Source: Odiellus spinosus (Eukaryota; Arthropoda; Arachnida; Opiliones; Phalangiidae). Taken from it: a DNA stretch of 64,000 bases. Below the pieces are notes generated by a model, which was not told the origin of the DNA, ran no database searches, and was given only the letters and a program-made list of their open reading frames with translations. The translations under genes were made by a program, and so were the position numbers. The stretch spans positions 4,392,001 through 4,456,000 of the forward strand of contig OY987233.1 in NCBI GenBank assembly GCA_963920705.1. Reading direction: 5' to 3'. This document shows, piece after piece, positions 34,174-47,700 of the stretch (the first letter of the stretch is position 1; the number at the start of each line of letters is the position of its first letter).

Positions 34174-34679
34174 TTAAGGGAAACTTGGAGCTTTTGAAAA
34201 AAAAAAACTTATTCTAGAATTATTTCACAATTTTTAAACACGTTTTTGGTGTTTAAAATAATTTATAAAGTTTAGTTAAATTTGAATAAAAGTAAATATA
34301 AATTCGGACCAATCATATTAGTTCAGCCTTCAACAGCGCTTGTAATGTCTTTTCATTGGTGCCAAAACGCGCGAGAATCAAACTGCAAGCTCTATACAAT
34401 AGCGACATCACGCGACCATAGTGATGACGTAGTATATGAATCAAACGCCAGCCTATTCCTTTAATGTTGAGACTTTACAAGCGCTGTTGAAGGCTGAAAT
34501 AATATGATTGGCCCGAATTTATATTTACTTTTATAGAACTTTTACCAAACTTTAGAAATTAATTTAAACACCAAAAACGTGTCTAAAAATTGTGAAAAAT
34601 TGTCGAATACGTTTTTGGCATGGCGATTACGAAAATAAATTCAAAAGCTGTTCCATTTTTAGCTCCAAGTTTCCCTTAG
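34174..34679. mobile_element. Hairpin MITE family B, copy 7, with a C fragment at its apex
   Basis: Termini TTAAGGGAAACTTGGAGC and GCTCCAAGTTTCCCTTA. Both arms are largely intact, but the hairpin apex (about 34348-34434) is replaced by a C-derived piece (GGTGCCAAAACGCGCGAG through GTGATGACGTAGTAT). The 60-codon ORF crossing it is chance. Confidence 0.88.
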
Positions 34680-35149
34680 AAAAATAAAAACTATTTGATT
34701 TTAAAATTGGATTTCAATAGAAAGTAACCATAATGAAATGAAACTGAACACCAATTCGCAAACTCAAATTTCTCTTTTGAAAATCCTTCGATTTTTGTTT
34801 CAAATTATCGTCCTCGTAACAATTTCTTTTGAATACTTCGCGTACGAAAAATAAGATCCTATTTCTTTACTCAGAATATACCGTGGGCTCCAGTCTTACA
34901 TAAAAGGTTTTGTACGTCATTTTGATATAATTAAACCAAAAAAAAAGATGCGTCAATAATTGGTAATTATTGCCAAAGACGAAAAACCAACCCCTCTCCC
35001 TCTTTTTTTTTTTTTTTTATAAAAAGTGGGCCAACCAATGCGACTTAGGCTAATAATTAATGACTTCGTCTGAGCGTGGGCAAAATTCAATTCAGAGAAA
35101 ACAAGATGGTTATAAAATATATTAATATAATTTCGTTTGGTGCATCAGA
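34680..35149. other. Unique spacer
   Basis: Contains a T-run near 35004-35020. No gene. Confidence 0.5.
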
Positions 35150-35400
35150 ATAGGATGGCGTTGGTTACCCAAGGTCTTAGGCATCAAACGTCGGCCTATT
35201 TTTTTAATGTTATTTCATTACAAGCGCTGTTGAAGGATGTAATATTGGTCTAATTTTAAATTTACTTTCATTCAAATTTTACCAAACTTCAGAAAAAACG
35301 TGTCTAAAAATAGTTTTGAAAATTCTCGAATACGTTTTGTTGGCAAGGTGATTCCGAAAATAAATTCAAAAGCCGTTAAATTTAGCTCCAAGTTTCTCAA
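35150..35400. mobile_element. Hairpin MITE family B, copy 8, right half only
   Basis: Starts at the apex (ACCCAAGGTCTTAGGCATC), runs down the right arm through CATTACAAGCGCTGTTGAAG and ends GCTCCAAGTTTCTC. Confidence 0.82.
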
Positions 35401-36654
35401 GTATAAAGGTTAAAAGAACTCCGACACTACGTAATTCAAAATAGAGAAAATTATTAGCGTTAAATAGATGACAAAACTAAAAAAGCATCTAGAATTAAGA
35501 AATGAAACGAGTAGACAAGAGAGACACGCGACACTAAGCGGATAATTTCGGTGTCTGAATTACAATCGTTTGGTGTCAAGGTTGGCTGAGCGCGCTTCGT
35601 ATAGAGCTCGTAATTAGCCCTCCCCTCGCTTATCATAATGCCAGAGCACCGTGTTTTAGTATGATCTATATACGAACCAAGGAGGATAAATAGAAGAGGA
35701 CCGCGATTAACCTTTGAGGGGGTGTAAAATGCTTTTTGAAACATGACTATGCTGCCCTCTGGTCATTGAACCCGAAAAAGACAGTTATAATAACCAAGAG
35801 AACCAGGTGGTACCATAAAAGAATAAGGTAAAAGCGCAAATAAATCATCCTTCACGTTTATAAGACGACATACTGCGGGTGATAATGAAGCGAGTCAGAT
35901 TCTCTCAGTCCAAGGTTTCACTTTTAAGTATTACGAAATTGGTACAGAAAGGCAGCCATGCCCGGTATATTCTTTCTAGAGTAAATCAGACTCGAAATCG
36001 CGACGGCCGGACGAGACACGCTCCTTCGTTTCGCGAGAGAGAGAGAGGGGAGAGTCGTTTTCCGTCGATACATTTTCTCCCCTGGAAACGTGCAATATAA
36101 GCACCGCCTACTTAGTTCAAATCTCAACCGCTAGAGAGGGCAATTTCGAATTTCGTATCGACGATACTGGTTTCGGGAGGGTCCAATTAGTCTAGTATTT
36201 TTCTCTACATAATCCTTTATTTGAGATAATTTTAGTCCCATATTATCCTATAAAGACAAATTTTGGTACCTCGTGCATATTTCTTCCTTTTTAAAAAATA
36301 ATCCTATAATTTCGTATATAAGGAGCTATGACGGTGCTTCCTGAGAATCTTCCAATCTTTATCCAACAAAATTATCGAGTTCAACCCTCATTGTTTTACT
36401 CCTTGTATGAACGGAATGGATCTCACGTAATTTCTCTAGTCTAAACTATAGGGTCAAAGGAGCGACGGAGACAGCGTTAGGAATATTTAGGAACTTATTC
36501 TACGTGTTTATTCAAGCTAATGAAGATTCCTGTATACAAAGATAGAGGTCGAAATAAAGAAATATATACCTAGATATTTTAATCAGACTGAAAATGGAAA
36601 TTAGTTCAACTATCTGTCTATAATACTTTTAAGCTTGAACTATTAAAATGAGGC
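35401..36654. other. Unique spacer, more complex, with a GA tract
   Basis: Higher GC than average. A (GA)n/GGGGAGAG tract lies at about 36032-36052, the sort of element bound by GAGA factor in arthropods. ORFs at 35460-35744 (minus), 35879-36100 and 35924-36127 are unrecognised. No TATA/initiator pair at conventional spacing was found. Confidence 0.45.
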
Positions 36655-37262
36655 TGTCATGAACTCCAAATGGAGAGCTCGTTAAAATATGATTCATAAT
36701 ATATATACATATGTCTTGGAAAAAAATTATGACAGTCAAAAAATCTATCACTATATTCCATAAAAGTAAACAACGCCCCGTAGATTAAAACTATCAGCAA
36801 AGGTCCAGGTAAATGTACGGGCAGATTCTGATTCGAGACACTCTAGCGGCTGTAGTCGCCTTGTAAATAGAGAACGGAGGAAGCGACACTCTGCGGAGAA
36901 ATTCCGGAGTGGGGGGGGGGAGGATAACATCGTCAAGCGCGGCCTGCCTAAATTCCGTCCCCTCTCTCGACTCAAAATATTGAGGAAGAGTCCAAATCAT
37001 TCGAGCCAGACAGGGGTGATGATTTTTTGGCGTATTTTAAGTGATGGGTATGACGTAAAACTGGACCTTTGCTGATAGTATAGAGCTTTAAGGGCGTTGT
37101 TTACTTTTTTGGAATAAAGTGCGACAGTAAAAATACACATTTTATAATCGCCATTATATAAAATTTTAAAATAAAAATTCCCTGCAATACTACGTCATCA
37201 AATACGGTCACGTGGCTACTGTAGAGCCCACAGTTAATTTCGCGCGTTCTGGCACGTGATAA
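36655..37262 (-). repeat. Family C copy (reverse), split by D copy 8
   Basis: The left part is TCATGAACTCCAAATGGAG to TTATGACAGT. The right part resumes CGACAGTAAAAATACAC and ends CGTTCTGGCACGTGATAAGG. GACAGT is present on both sides of the D insertion, marking a target duplication of at least 6 bp. Confidence 0.85.
36737..37123 (+). mobile_element. MITE family D, copy 8, nested in C
   Basis: Left terminal repeat AAATCTATCACTATATTCC, core and right terminal repeat GGCGTTGTTTACTTTTTTGG. The outermost right bases are lost. A G-run (GGGGGGGGGG) has grown near 36911. The minus-strand ORFs here are shadows. Confidence 0.88.
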
Positions 37263-37939
37263 GGTAGATTTTTAGACACAAATCGGTAGTCTAAGTGCGA
37301 AAACCATTTAACTCAAAAAACTTTTATAGCAAAAGCCACTTAAGTTGAAAATCTAACAAAAATTAATTTTGGTCGCGGCTTTAACTAAGAACTTATATTT
37401 GACAACGAGTCGCTTCCACGAACCATCTTGTTTAAATTTACAAAGGTTCCAATTTAACTCGAAATAATAGACATTGATTATAATCTCAAATAGAAAAACA
37501 GAACAGCCTTTTAAGAGAGGCTAGTATTATTAATTATGGAAATCTCGTTTTACGAACGAGGTATACGAGAGTCGAGAGAAAAATTACTAATTAAAATCTT
37601 ATTAAAGAGGTCGAATTACGAGAAGGAAAGATATACTGTAGTATAGAGTGTCGTCTTACATATTATTAGGGCTAAGCAAATATAAGCGTGGAAGACAGGG
37701 CGACCTCGATGATATATGCATGAAATATCCCTAGCTAGACTCTCTAGAGAGAATAACAATTTTTGATGTAGGTATATATAAAGGTAGACGGAATAAAATT
37801 ATTTTAACCGGAATTTTCGATATTTTTTTCATTTTAAAAATCTGGGTCATGTGGGAGGTTTTCTTCTTCTTTTAATATCAAAAAAGTATTTCGCAATTCA
37901 ATGTGGAAAGCAGCGTAGAAAATATAGAATACGGAGAAT
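37263..37939. other. Unique spacer before the satellite block
   Basis: AT-rich, with no gene or repeat. Confidence 0.5.
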
Positions 37940-40900
37940 CTATGATAAATTTATATATTGCAGATACGTCTGATAAATTTATATACTGCAGATACGTCTG
38001 ATAAATTTATATACTGCAGACACGTCTGATAAATTTATACACTGCAGACACGTCTGATAAATTTATACACTGCAGACACGTCTGATAAATTTATACACTG
38101 CAGACACGTCTGATAAATTTATACACTGCAGACACGTCTGATAAATTTATACATTGCAGACACGTCTGATAAATTTATACATTGCAGACACGTCTGATAA
38201 ATTTATACATTGCAGACACGTCTGATAAATTTATACATTGCAGACACGTCTGATAAATTTATACATTGCAGACACGTCTGATAAATTTATACATTGCAGA
38301 CACGTCTGATAAATTTATACATTGCAGACACGTCTGATAAATTTATACATTGCAGACACGTCTGATAAATTTATACATTGCAGACACGTCTGATAAATTT
38401 ATACATTGCAGACACGTCTGATAAATTTATACATTGCAGACACGTCTGATAAATTTATACATTGCAGACACGTCTGATAAATTTATACATTGCAGACACG
38501 TCTGATAAATTTATACATTGCAGACACGTCTGATAAATTTATACATTGCAGACACGTCTGATAAATTTATACATTGCAGACACGTCTGATAAATTTATAC
38601 ATTGCAGACACGTCTGATAAATTTATACATTGCAGACACGTCTGATAAATTTATACATTGCAGACACGTCTGATAAATTTATACATTGCAGACACGTCTG
38701 ATAAATTTATACATTGCAGACACGTCTGATAAATTTATACATTGCAGACACGTCTGATAAATTTATACATTGCAGACACGTCTGATAAATTTATACATTG
38801 CAGACACGTCTGATAAATTTATACATTGCAGACACGTCTGATAAATTTATACATTGCAGACACGTCTGATAAATTTATACATTGCAGACACGTCTGATAA
38901 ATTTATACATTGCAGACACGTCTGATAAATTTATACATTGCAGACACGTCTGATAAATTTATACATTGCAGACACGTCTGATAAATTTATACATTGCAGA
39001 CACGTCTGATAAATTTATACATTGCAGACACGTCTGATAAATTTATACATTGCAGACACGTCTGATAAATTTATACATTGCAGACACGTCTGATAAATTT
39101 ATACATTGCAGACACGTCTGATAAATTTATACATTGCAGACACGTCTGATAAATTTATACATTGCAGACACGTCTGATAAATTTATACATTGCAGACACG
39201 TCTGATAAATTTATACATTGCAGACACGTCTGATAAATTTATACATTGCAGACACGTCTGATAAATTTATACATTGCAGACACGTCTGATAAATTTATAC
39301 ATTGCAGACACGTCTGATAAATTTATACATTGCAGACACGTCTGATAAATTTATACATTGCAGACACGTCTGATAAATTTATACATTGCAGACACGTCTG
39401 ATAAATTTATACATTGCAGACACGTCTGATAAATTTATACATTGCAGACACGTCTGATAAATTTATACATTGCAGACACGTCTGATAAATTTATACATTG
39501 CAGACACGTCTGATAAATTTATACATTGCAGACACGTCTGATAAATTTATACATTGCAGACACGTCTGATAAATTTATACATTGCAGACACGTCTGATAA
39601 ATTTATACATTGCAGACACGTCTGATAAATTTATACATTGCAGACACGTCTGATAAATTTATACATTGCAGACACGTCTGATAAATTTATACATTGCAGA
39701 CACGTCTGATAAATTTATACATTGCAGACACGTCTGATAAATTTATACATTGCAGACACGTCTGATAAATTTATACATTGCAGACACGTCTGATAAATTT
39801 ATACATTGCAGACACGTCTGATAAATTTATACATTGCAGACACGTCTGATAAATTTATACATTGCAGACACGTCTGATAAATTTATACATTGCAGACACG
39901 TCTGATAAATTTATACATTGCAGACACGTCTGATAAATTTATACATTGCAGACACGTCTGATAAATTTATACATTGCAGACACGTCTGATAAATTTATAC
40001 ATTGCAGACACGTCTGATAAATTTATACATTGCAGACACGTCTGATAAATTTATACATTGCAGACACGTCTGATAAATTTATACATTGCAGACACGTCTG
40101 ATAAATTTATACATTGCAGACACGTCTGATAAATTTATACATTGCAGACACGTCTGATAAATTTATACATTGCAGACACGTCTGATAAATTTATACATTG
40201 CAGACACGTCTGATAAATTTATACATTGCAGACACGTCTGATAAATTTATACATTGCAGACACGTCTGATAAATTTATACATTGCAGACACGTCTGATAA
40301 ATTTATACATTGCAGACACGTCTGATAAATTTATACATTGCAGACACGTCTGATAAATTTATACATTGCAGACACGTCTGATAAATTTATACATTGCAGA
40401 CACGTCTGATAAATTTATACATTGCAGACACGTCTGATAAATTTATACATTGCAGACACGTCTGATAAATTTATACATTGCAGACACGTCTGATAAATTT
40501 ATACATTGCAGACACGTCTGATAAATTTATACATTGCAGACACGTCTGATAAATTTATACATTGCAGACACGTCTGATAAATTTATACATTGCAGACACG
40601 TCTGATAAATTTATACATTGCAGACACGTCTGATAAATTTATACATTGCAGACACGTCTGATAAATTTATACATTGCAGACACGTCTGATAAATTTATAC
40701 ATTGCAGACACGTCTGATAAATTTATACATTGCAGACACGTCTGATAAATTTATACATTGCAGACACGTCTGATAAATTTATACATTGCAGACACGTCTG
40801 ATAAATTTATACATTGCAGACACGTCTGATAAATTTATACATTGCAGACACGTCTGATAAATTTATACATTGCAGACACGTCTGATAAATTTATACATTG

Positions 40901-43655
40901 CAGACACGTCTGATAAATTTATACATTGCAGACACGTCTGATAAATTTATACATTGCAGACACGTCTGATAAATTTATACATTGCAGACACGTCTGATAA
41001 ATTTATACATTGCAGACACGTCTGATAAATTTATACATTGCAGACACGTCTGATAAATTTATACATTGCAGACACGTCTGATAAATTTATACATTGCAGA
41101 CACGTCTGATAAATTTATACATTGCAGACACGTCTGATAAATTTATACATTGCAGACACGTCTGATAAATTTATACATTGCAGACACGTCTGATAAATTT
41201 ATACATTGCAGACACGTCTGATAAATTTATACATTGCAGACACGTCTGATAAATTTATACATTGCAGACACGTCTGATAAATTTATACATTGCAGACACG
41301 TCTGATAAATTTATACATTGCAGACACGTCTGATAAATTTATACATTGCAGACACGTCTGATAAATTTATACATTGCAGACACGTCTGATAAATTTATAC
41401 ATTGCAGACACGTCTGATAAATTTATACATTGCAGACACGTCTGATAAATTTATACATTGCAGACACGTCTGATAAATTTATACATTGCAGACACGTCTG
41501 ATAAATTTATACATTGCAGACACGTCTGATAAATTTATACATTGCAGACACGTCTGATAAATTTATACATTGCAGACACGTCTGATAAATTTATACATTG
41601 CAGACACGTCTGATAAATTTATACATTGCAGACACGTCTGATAAATTTATACATTGCAGACACGTCTGATAAATTTATACATTGCAGACACGTCTGATAA
41701 ATTTATACATTGCAGACACGTCTGATAAATTTATACATTGCAGACACGTCTGATAAATTTATACATTGCAGACACGTCTGATAAATTTATACATTGCAGA
41801 CACGTCTGATAAATTTATACATTGCAGACACGTCTGATAAATTTATACATTGCAGACACGTCTGATAAATTTATACATTGCAGACACGTCTGATAAATTT
41901 ATACATTGCAGACACGTCTGATAAATTTATACATTGCAGACACGTCTGATAAATTTATACATTGCAGACACGTCTGATAAATTTATACATTGCAGACACG
42001 TCTGATAAATTTATACATTGCAGACACGTCTGATAAATTTATACATTGCAGACACGTCTGATAAATTTATACATTGCAGACACGTCTGATAAATTTATAC
42101 ATTGCAGACACGTCTGATAAATTTATACATTGCAGACACGTCTGATAAATTTATACATTGCAGACACGTCTGATAAATTTATACATTGCAGACACGTCTG
42201 ATAAATTTATACATTGCAGACACGTCTGATAAATTTATACATTGCAGACACGTCTGATAAATTTATACACTGCAGACACGTCTGATAAATTTATACACTG
42301 CAGACACGTCTGATAAATTTATACACTGCAGACACGTCTGATAAATTTATACACTGCAGACACGTCTGATAAATTTATACACTGCAGACACGTCTGATAA
42401 ATTTATACATTGCAGACACGTCTGATAAATTTATACATTGCAGACACGTCTGATAAATTTATACATTGCAGACACGTCTGATAAATTTATACATTGCAGA
42501 CACGTCTGATAAATTTATACATTGCAGACACGTCTGATAAATTTATACATTGCAGACACGTCTGATAAATTTATACATTGCAGACACGTCTGATAAATTT
42601 ATACATTGCAGACACGTCTGATAAATTTATACATTGCAGACACGTCTGATAAATTTATACATTGCAGACACGTCTGATAAATTTATACATTGCAGACACG
42701 TCTGATAAATTTATACATTGCAGACACGTCTGATAAATTTATACATTGCAGACACGTCTGATAAATTTATACATTGCAGACACGTCTGATAAATTTATAC
42801 ATTGCAGACACGTCTGATAAATTTATACATTGCAGACACGTCTGATAAATTTATACATTGCAGACACGTCTGATAAATTTATATATTGCAGACACGTCTG
42901 ATAAATTTATATATTGCAGACACGTCTGATAAATTTATACATTGCAGACACGTCTGATAAATTTATACATTGCAGACACGTCTGATAAATTTATACATTG
43001 CAGACACGTCTGATAAATTTATACATTGCAGACACGTCTGATAAATTTATACATTGCAGACACGTCTGATAAATTTATACATTGCAGACACGTCTGATAA
43101 ATTTATACATTGCAGACACGTCTGATAAATTTATACATTGCAGACACGTCTGATAAATTTATACATTGCAGACACGTCTGATAAATTTATACATTGCAGA
43201 CACGTCTGATAAATTTATACATTGCAGACACGTCTGATAAATTTATACATTGCAGACACGTCTGATAAATTTATACATTGCAGACACGTCTGATAAATTT
43301 ATACATTGCAGACACGTCTGATAAATTTATACATTGCAGACACGTCTGATAAATTTATACATTGCAGACACGTCTGATAAATTTATATATTGCAGACACG
43401 TCTGATAAATTTATATATTGCAGACACGTCTGATAAATTTATATATTGCAGACACGTCTGATAAATTTATATATTGCAGACACGTCTGATAAATTTATAT
43501 ATTGCAGACACGTCTGATAAATTTATATATTGCAGACACGTCTGATAAATTTATATATTGCAGATACGTCTGATAAATTTATATATTGCAGATACGTCTG
43601 ATAAATTTATATATTGCAGATACGTCTGATAAATTTATATATTGCAGATACGTCT
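37940..43655 (+). repeat. 28-bp satellite, about 204 units
   Basis: Unit reads TCTGATAAATTTATACATTG followed by CAGACACG. From about 38150 to 42265 (roughly 147 units) I see no variant at all. The left edge holds a stepwise series of variants; the right part holds short blocks of ACACTG (5 units, 42267-42385) and ATATTG units and ends with ATATTG/GATACG units identical to the first left unit. Every frame meets stops (TGATAAATT), so there is no long ORF. No transposon interrupts it. Confidence 0.98.
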
Positions 43656-44010
43656 CAATTAATTTTTAAATATTTCAGACATCTCAATTAATTTTTAAAT
43701 ATTTCAGACATCTCAATTAATTTTTAAATATTTCAGACATCTCAATTAATTTTTAAATATTTCAGACATCTCAATTAATTTTTAAATATTTCAGACATCT
43801 CAATTAATTTTTAAATATTTCAGACATCTCAATTAATTTTTAAATATTTCAGACATCTCAATTAATTTTTAAATATTTCAGACATCTCAATTAATTTTTA
43901 AATATTTCAGACATCTCAAATAATTTTAAATATTTCAGACATCTCAAATAATTTTTAAATATTTCAGACATCTCAAATAATTTTTAAATATTTCAAACAT
44001 ATCAACTCAT
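43656..44010 (+). repeat. 29-bp satellite, about 12 units
   Basis: Unit CTCAATTAATTTTTAAATAT then TTCAGACAT. It takes over from the 28-bp array inside the shared motif CAGA(T/C)A..TCT. The last three units (CAAATAATTTT) are diverged. Confidence 0.95.
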
Positions 44011-44600
44011 GTCTAGATATTTCAGAGATTTTTTAGATTAATTGGGATTTAGTTATTAACTGCGATTAATTAGATTATTAAGTTATATGTTGTAACTATT
44101 TCTCCGCAGGTTAAAATGGAAGGTAGAAATTTTTTGTACAATTGTTCGTGCCTACCTTCATTAAATAAATGTATATAAAACCTTAAATTACTTATGGTTG
44201 GTGATGAGTTTCCTAGGTACACTACGTATTTTACGTAAAAAACACATTGACAGTCCAGTATTGTTAAAGGAAGTTTCTTTCATATTTTCATAATACTTAA
44301 AAAATGTAGTGCGCGTTTTCCGGAGAAGGTGGGTTCGAGGAATAGTAAAGAAGAAGGAGGAGACGATAGTCGGAGGCCGTAAATGTCTCAATGTTTTATT
44401 AATGAGCTATAAAAGCCAGTAATACGACAAAATCATAAATTAAGAGATCCAAAGAATAACGTTAAAAAAAAAAAAAAAAAAAAAACAACGTGTGTATGTT
44501 GGTTTTAAAATTAAAGACGTAGCTCTTAGCGTGCGACGAAAATAAAAAGAAAATCATTAACGCGGAGAAATTTCAGTTATAATGAATCGTTTCAAGTTAA
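44011..44600. other. Spacer between satellites
   Basis: Unique sequence with an A22 run (44464-44485). The 67-codon minus ORF (44188-44391) is unrecognised. Confidence 0.5.
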
Positions 44601-44778
44601 AGACTTTTCAGTATTAATGATTTATAGATAATTTTAGACTTTTCAGTTTTAAATTATTTCTAGATAAATTTGGACTTTTCACTCTCGTTATTTATATATA
44701 AATTTAAACTTTTAATTATTAAGTTATTTCTAGAAAAATTTAGACTTTTTAGTATTAAGTTATTTCTAGATAAATTTA
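44601..44778 (+). repeat. 35/36-bp short array, 5 units
   Basis: Starts of GACTTTT (or AACTTTT) at 44602, 44637, 44673, 44708 and 44743 give a period of 35-36 bp, with TTATTTCTAGATAAATTT between. It grades into the 33-bp units via the shared AGATAAATTTA. Confidence 0.8.
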
Positions 44779-47700
44779 TTCTTCGTGGACAAATTTGTTA
44801 TTTTAAATTTATTCTTCGTGGACAAATTTGTTATTTTAAATTTATTCTTCGTGGACAAATTTGTTATTTTAAATTTATTCTTCGTGGACAAATTTGTTAT
44901 TTTAAATTTATTCTTCGTGGACAAATTTGTTATTTTAAATTTATTCTTCGTGGACAAATTTGTTATTTTAATCTGTTCTTCATGAAATATTTGTTTTTTT
45001 AAATCTATTCTTCATGAAAAATTTGTTTTTTAAATCTATTCTTCATGAAAAATTTGTTTTTTAAATCTATTCTTCATGAAAAATTTGTTTTTTAAATCTA
45101 TTCTTCATGAAAATTTTTTTTTTTAAATCTATTCTTCATGAAATATTTGTTTTTTAAATCTATTCTTCATGAAATATTTGTTTTTTAAATCTATTCTTCA
45201 TGAAAAATTTGTTTTTTAAATCTATTCTTCATGAAAAATTTGTTTTTTAAATCTATTCTTCATGAAAAATTTGTTTTTTAAATCTATTCTTCATGAAAAA
45301 TTTGTTTTTTAAATCTATTCTTCATGAAAAATGTTTTTTTTAAATCTATTCTTCATGAAATATTTGTTTTTTAAATCTATTCTTCATGAAAAATTTGTTT
45401 TTTAAATCTATTCTTCATGAAAAATTTGTTTTTTAAATCTATTCTTCATGAAAAATTTGTTTTTTAAATCTATTCTTCATGAAAAATTTGTTTTTTAAAT
45501 CTATTCTTCATGAAAAATTTGTTTTTTAAATCTATTCTTCATGAAAAATTTGTTTTTTAAATCTATTCTTCATGAAAAATTTGTTTTTTAAATCTATTCT
45601 TCATGAAAAATTTGTTTTTTAAATCTATTCTTCATGAAAAATTTGTTTTTTAAATCTATTCTTCATGAAAAATTTGTTTTTTAAATCTATTCTTCATGAA
45701 AAATTTGTTTTTTAAATCTATTCTTCATGAAAAATTTGTTATTTTAAATTTATTCTTCGTGGAAAAATTTGTTATTTTAAATTTATTCTTCGTGGACAAA
45801 TTTGTTATTTTAAATTTATTCTTCGTGGACAAATTTGTTATTTTAAATTTATTCTTCGTGGACAAATTTGTTATTTTAAATTTATTCTTCGTGGACAAAT
45901 TTGTTATTTTAAATTTATTCTTCATGGACAAATTTGTTATTTTAAATTTATTCTTCGTGGACAAATTTGTTATTTTAAATTTATTCTTCGTGGACAAATT
46001 TGTTATTTTAAATTTATTCTTCGTGGACAAATTTGTTATTTTAAATTTATTCTTCGTGGACAAATTTGTTATTTTAATCTATTCTTCATGAAAAATTTGT
46101 TTTTTAAATCTATTCTTCATGAAAAATTTGTTTTTTAAATCTATTCTTCATGAAAAATTTGTTTTTTTAAATCTATTCTTCATGAAAAATTTGTTTTTTA
46201 AATCTATTCTTCATGAAAAATTTGTTTTTTAAATCTATTCTTCATGAAAAATTTGTTTTTTAAATCTATTCTTCATGAAAAATTTGTTTTTTAAATCTAT
46301 TCTTCATGAAAAATGTTTTTTTTAAATCTATTCTTCATGAAATATTTGTTTTTTAAATCTATTCTTCATGAAAAATTTGTTTTTTAAATCTATTCTTCAT
46401 GAAAAATTTGTTTTTTAAATCTATTCTTCATGAAAAATTTGTTTTTTAAATCTATTCTTCATGAAAAATTTGTTTTTTAAATCTATTCTTCATGAAAAAT
46501 TTGTTTTTTAAATCTATTCTTCATGAAAAATTTGTTTTTTAAATCTATTCTTCATGAAAAATTTGTTTTTTAAATCTATTCTTCATGAAAAATTTGTTTT
46601 TTAAATCTATTCTTCATGAAAAATTTGTTTTTTAAATCTATTCTTCATGAAAAATTTGTTTTTTAAATCTATTCTTCATGAAAAATTTGTTTTTTAAATC
46701 TATTCTTCATGAAAAATTTGTTTTTTTAAATCTATTCTTCATGAAAAATTTGTTTTTTTAAATCTATTCTTCATGAAAAATTTGTTTTTTAAATCTATTC
46801 TTCATGAAAAATTTGTTTTTTAAATCTATTCTTCATGAAAAATTTGTTTTTTAAATCTATTCTTCATGAAAAATTTGTTTTTTAAATCTATTCTTCATGA
46901 AAAATTTGTTTTTTAAATCTATTCTTCATGAAAAATTTGTTTTTTAAATCTATTCTTCATGAAAAATTTGTTTTTTAAATCTATTCTTCATGAAAAATTT
47001 GTTTTTTAAATCTATTCTTCATGAAAAATTTGTTATTTTAAATTTATTCTTCGTGGACAAATTTGTTATTTTAAATTTATTCTTCGTGGACAAATTTGTT
47101 ATTTTAAATTTATTCTTCGTGGACAAATTTGTTATTTTAAATTTATTCTTCGTGGACAAATTTGTTATTTTAAATTTATTCTTCGTGGACAAATTTGTTA
47201 TTTTAAATTTATTCTTCGTGGACAAATTTGTTATTTTAAATTTATTCTTCGTGGACAAATTTGTTATTTTAATCTATTCTTCATGAAAAATTTGTTTTTT
47301 AAATCTATTCTTCATGAAAAATTTGTTTTTTAAATCTATTCTTCATGAAAAATTTGTTTTTTTAAATCTATTCTTCATGAAAAATTTGTTTTTTAAATCT
47401 ATTCTTCATGAAAAATTTGTTTTTTAAATCTATTCTTCATGAAAAATTTGTTTTTTAAATCTATTCTTCATGAAAAATTTGTTTTTTAAATCTATTCTTC
47501 ATGAAAAATTTGTTTTTTAAATCTATTCTTCATGAAAAATTTGTTTTTTAAATCTATTCTTCATGAAAAATTTGTTTTTTAAATCTATTCTTCATGAAAA
47601 ATTTGTTTTTTAAATCTATTCTTCATGAAAAATTTGTTTTTTAAATCTATTCTTCATGAAAAATTTGTTTTTTAAATCTATTCTTCATGAAAAATTTGTT

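Noticed and set aside
35879-36127. Arg-rich ORFs near the GA tract
   Set aside because: Driven by the GAGAGAGA tract and antisense overlap; no family recognised.
37940-43655. CRISPR array
   Set aside because: Units are identical and contiguous with no unique spacers, and the surrounding DNA is eukaryotic in style.
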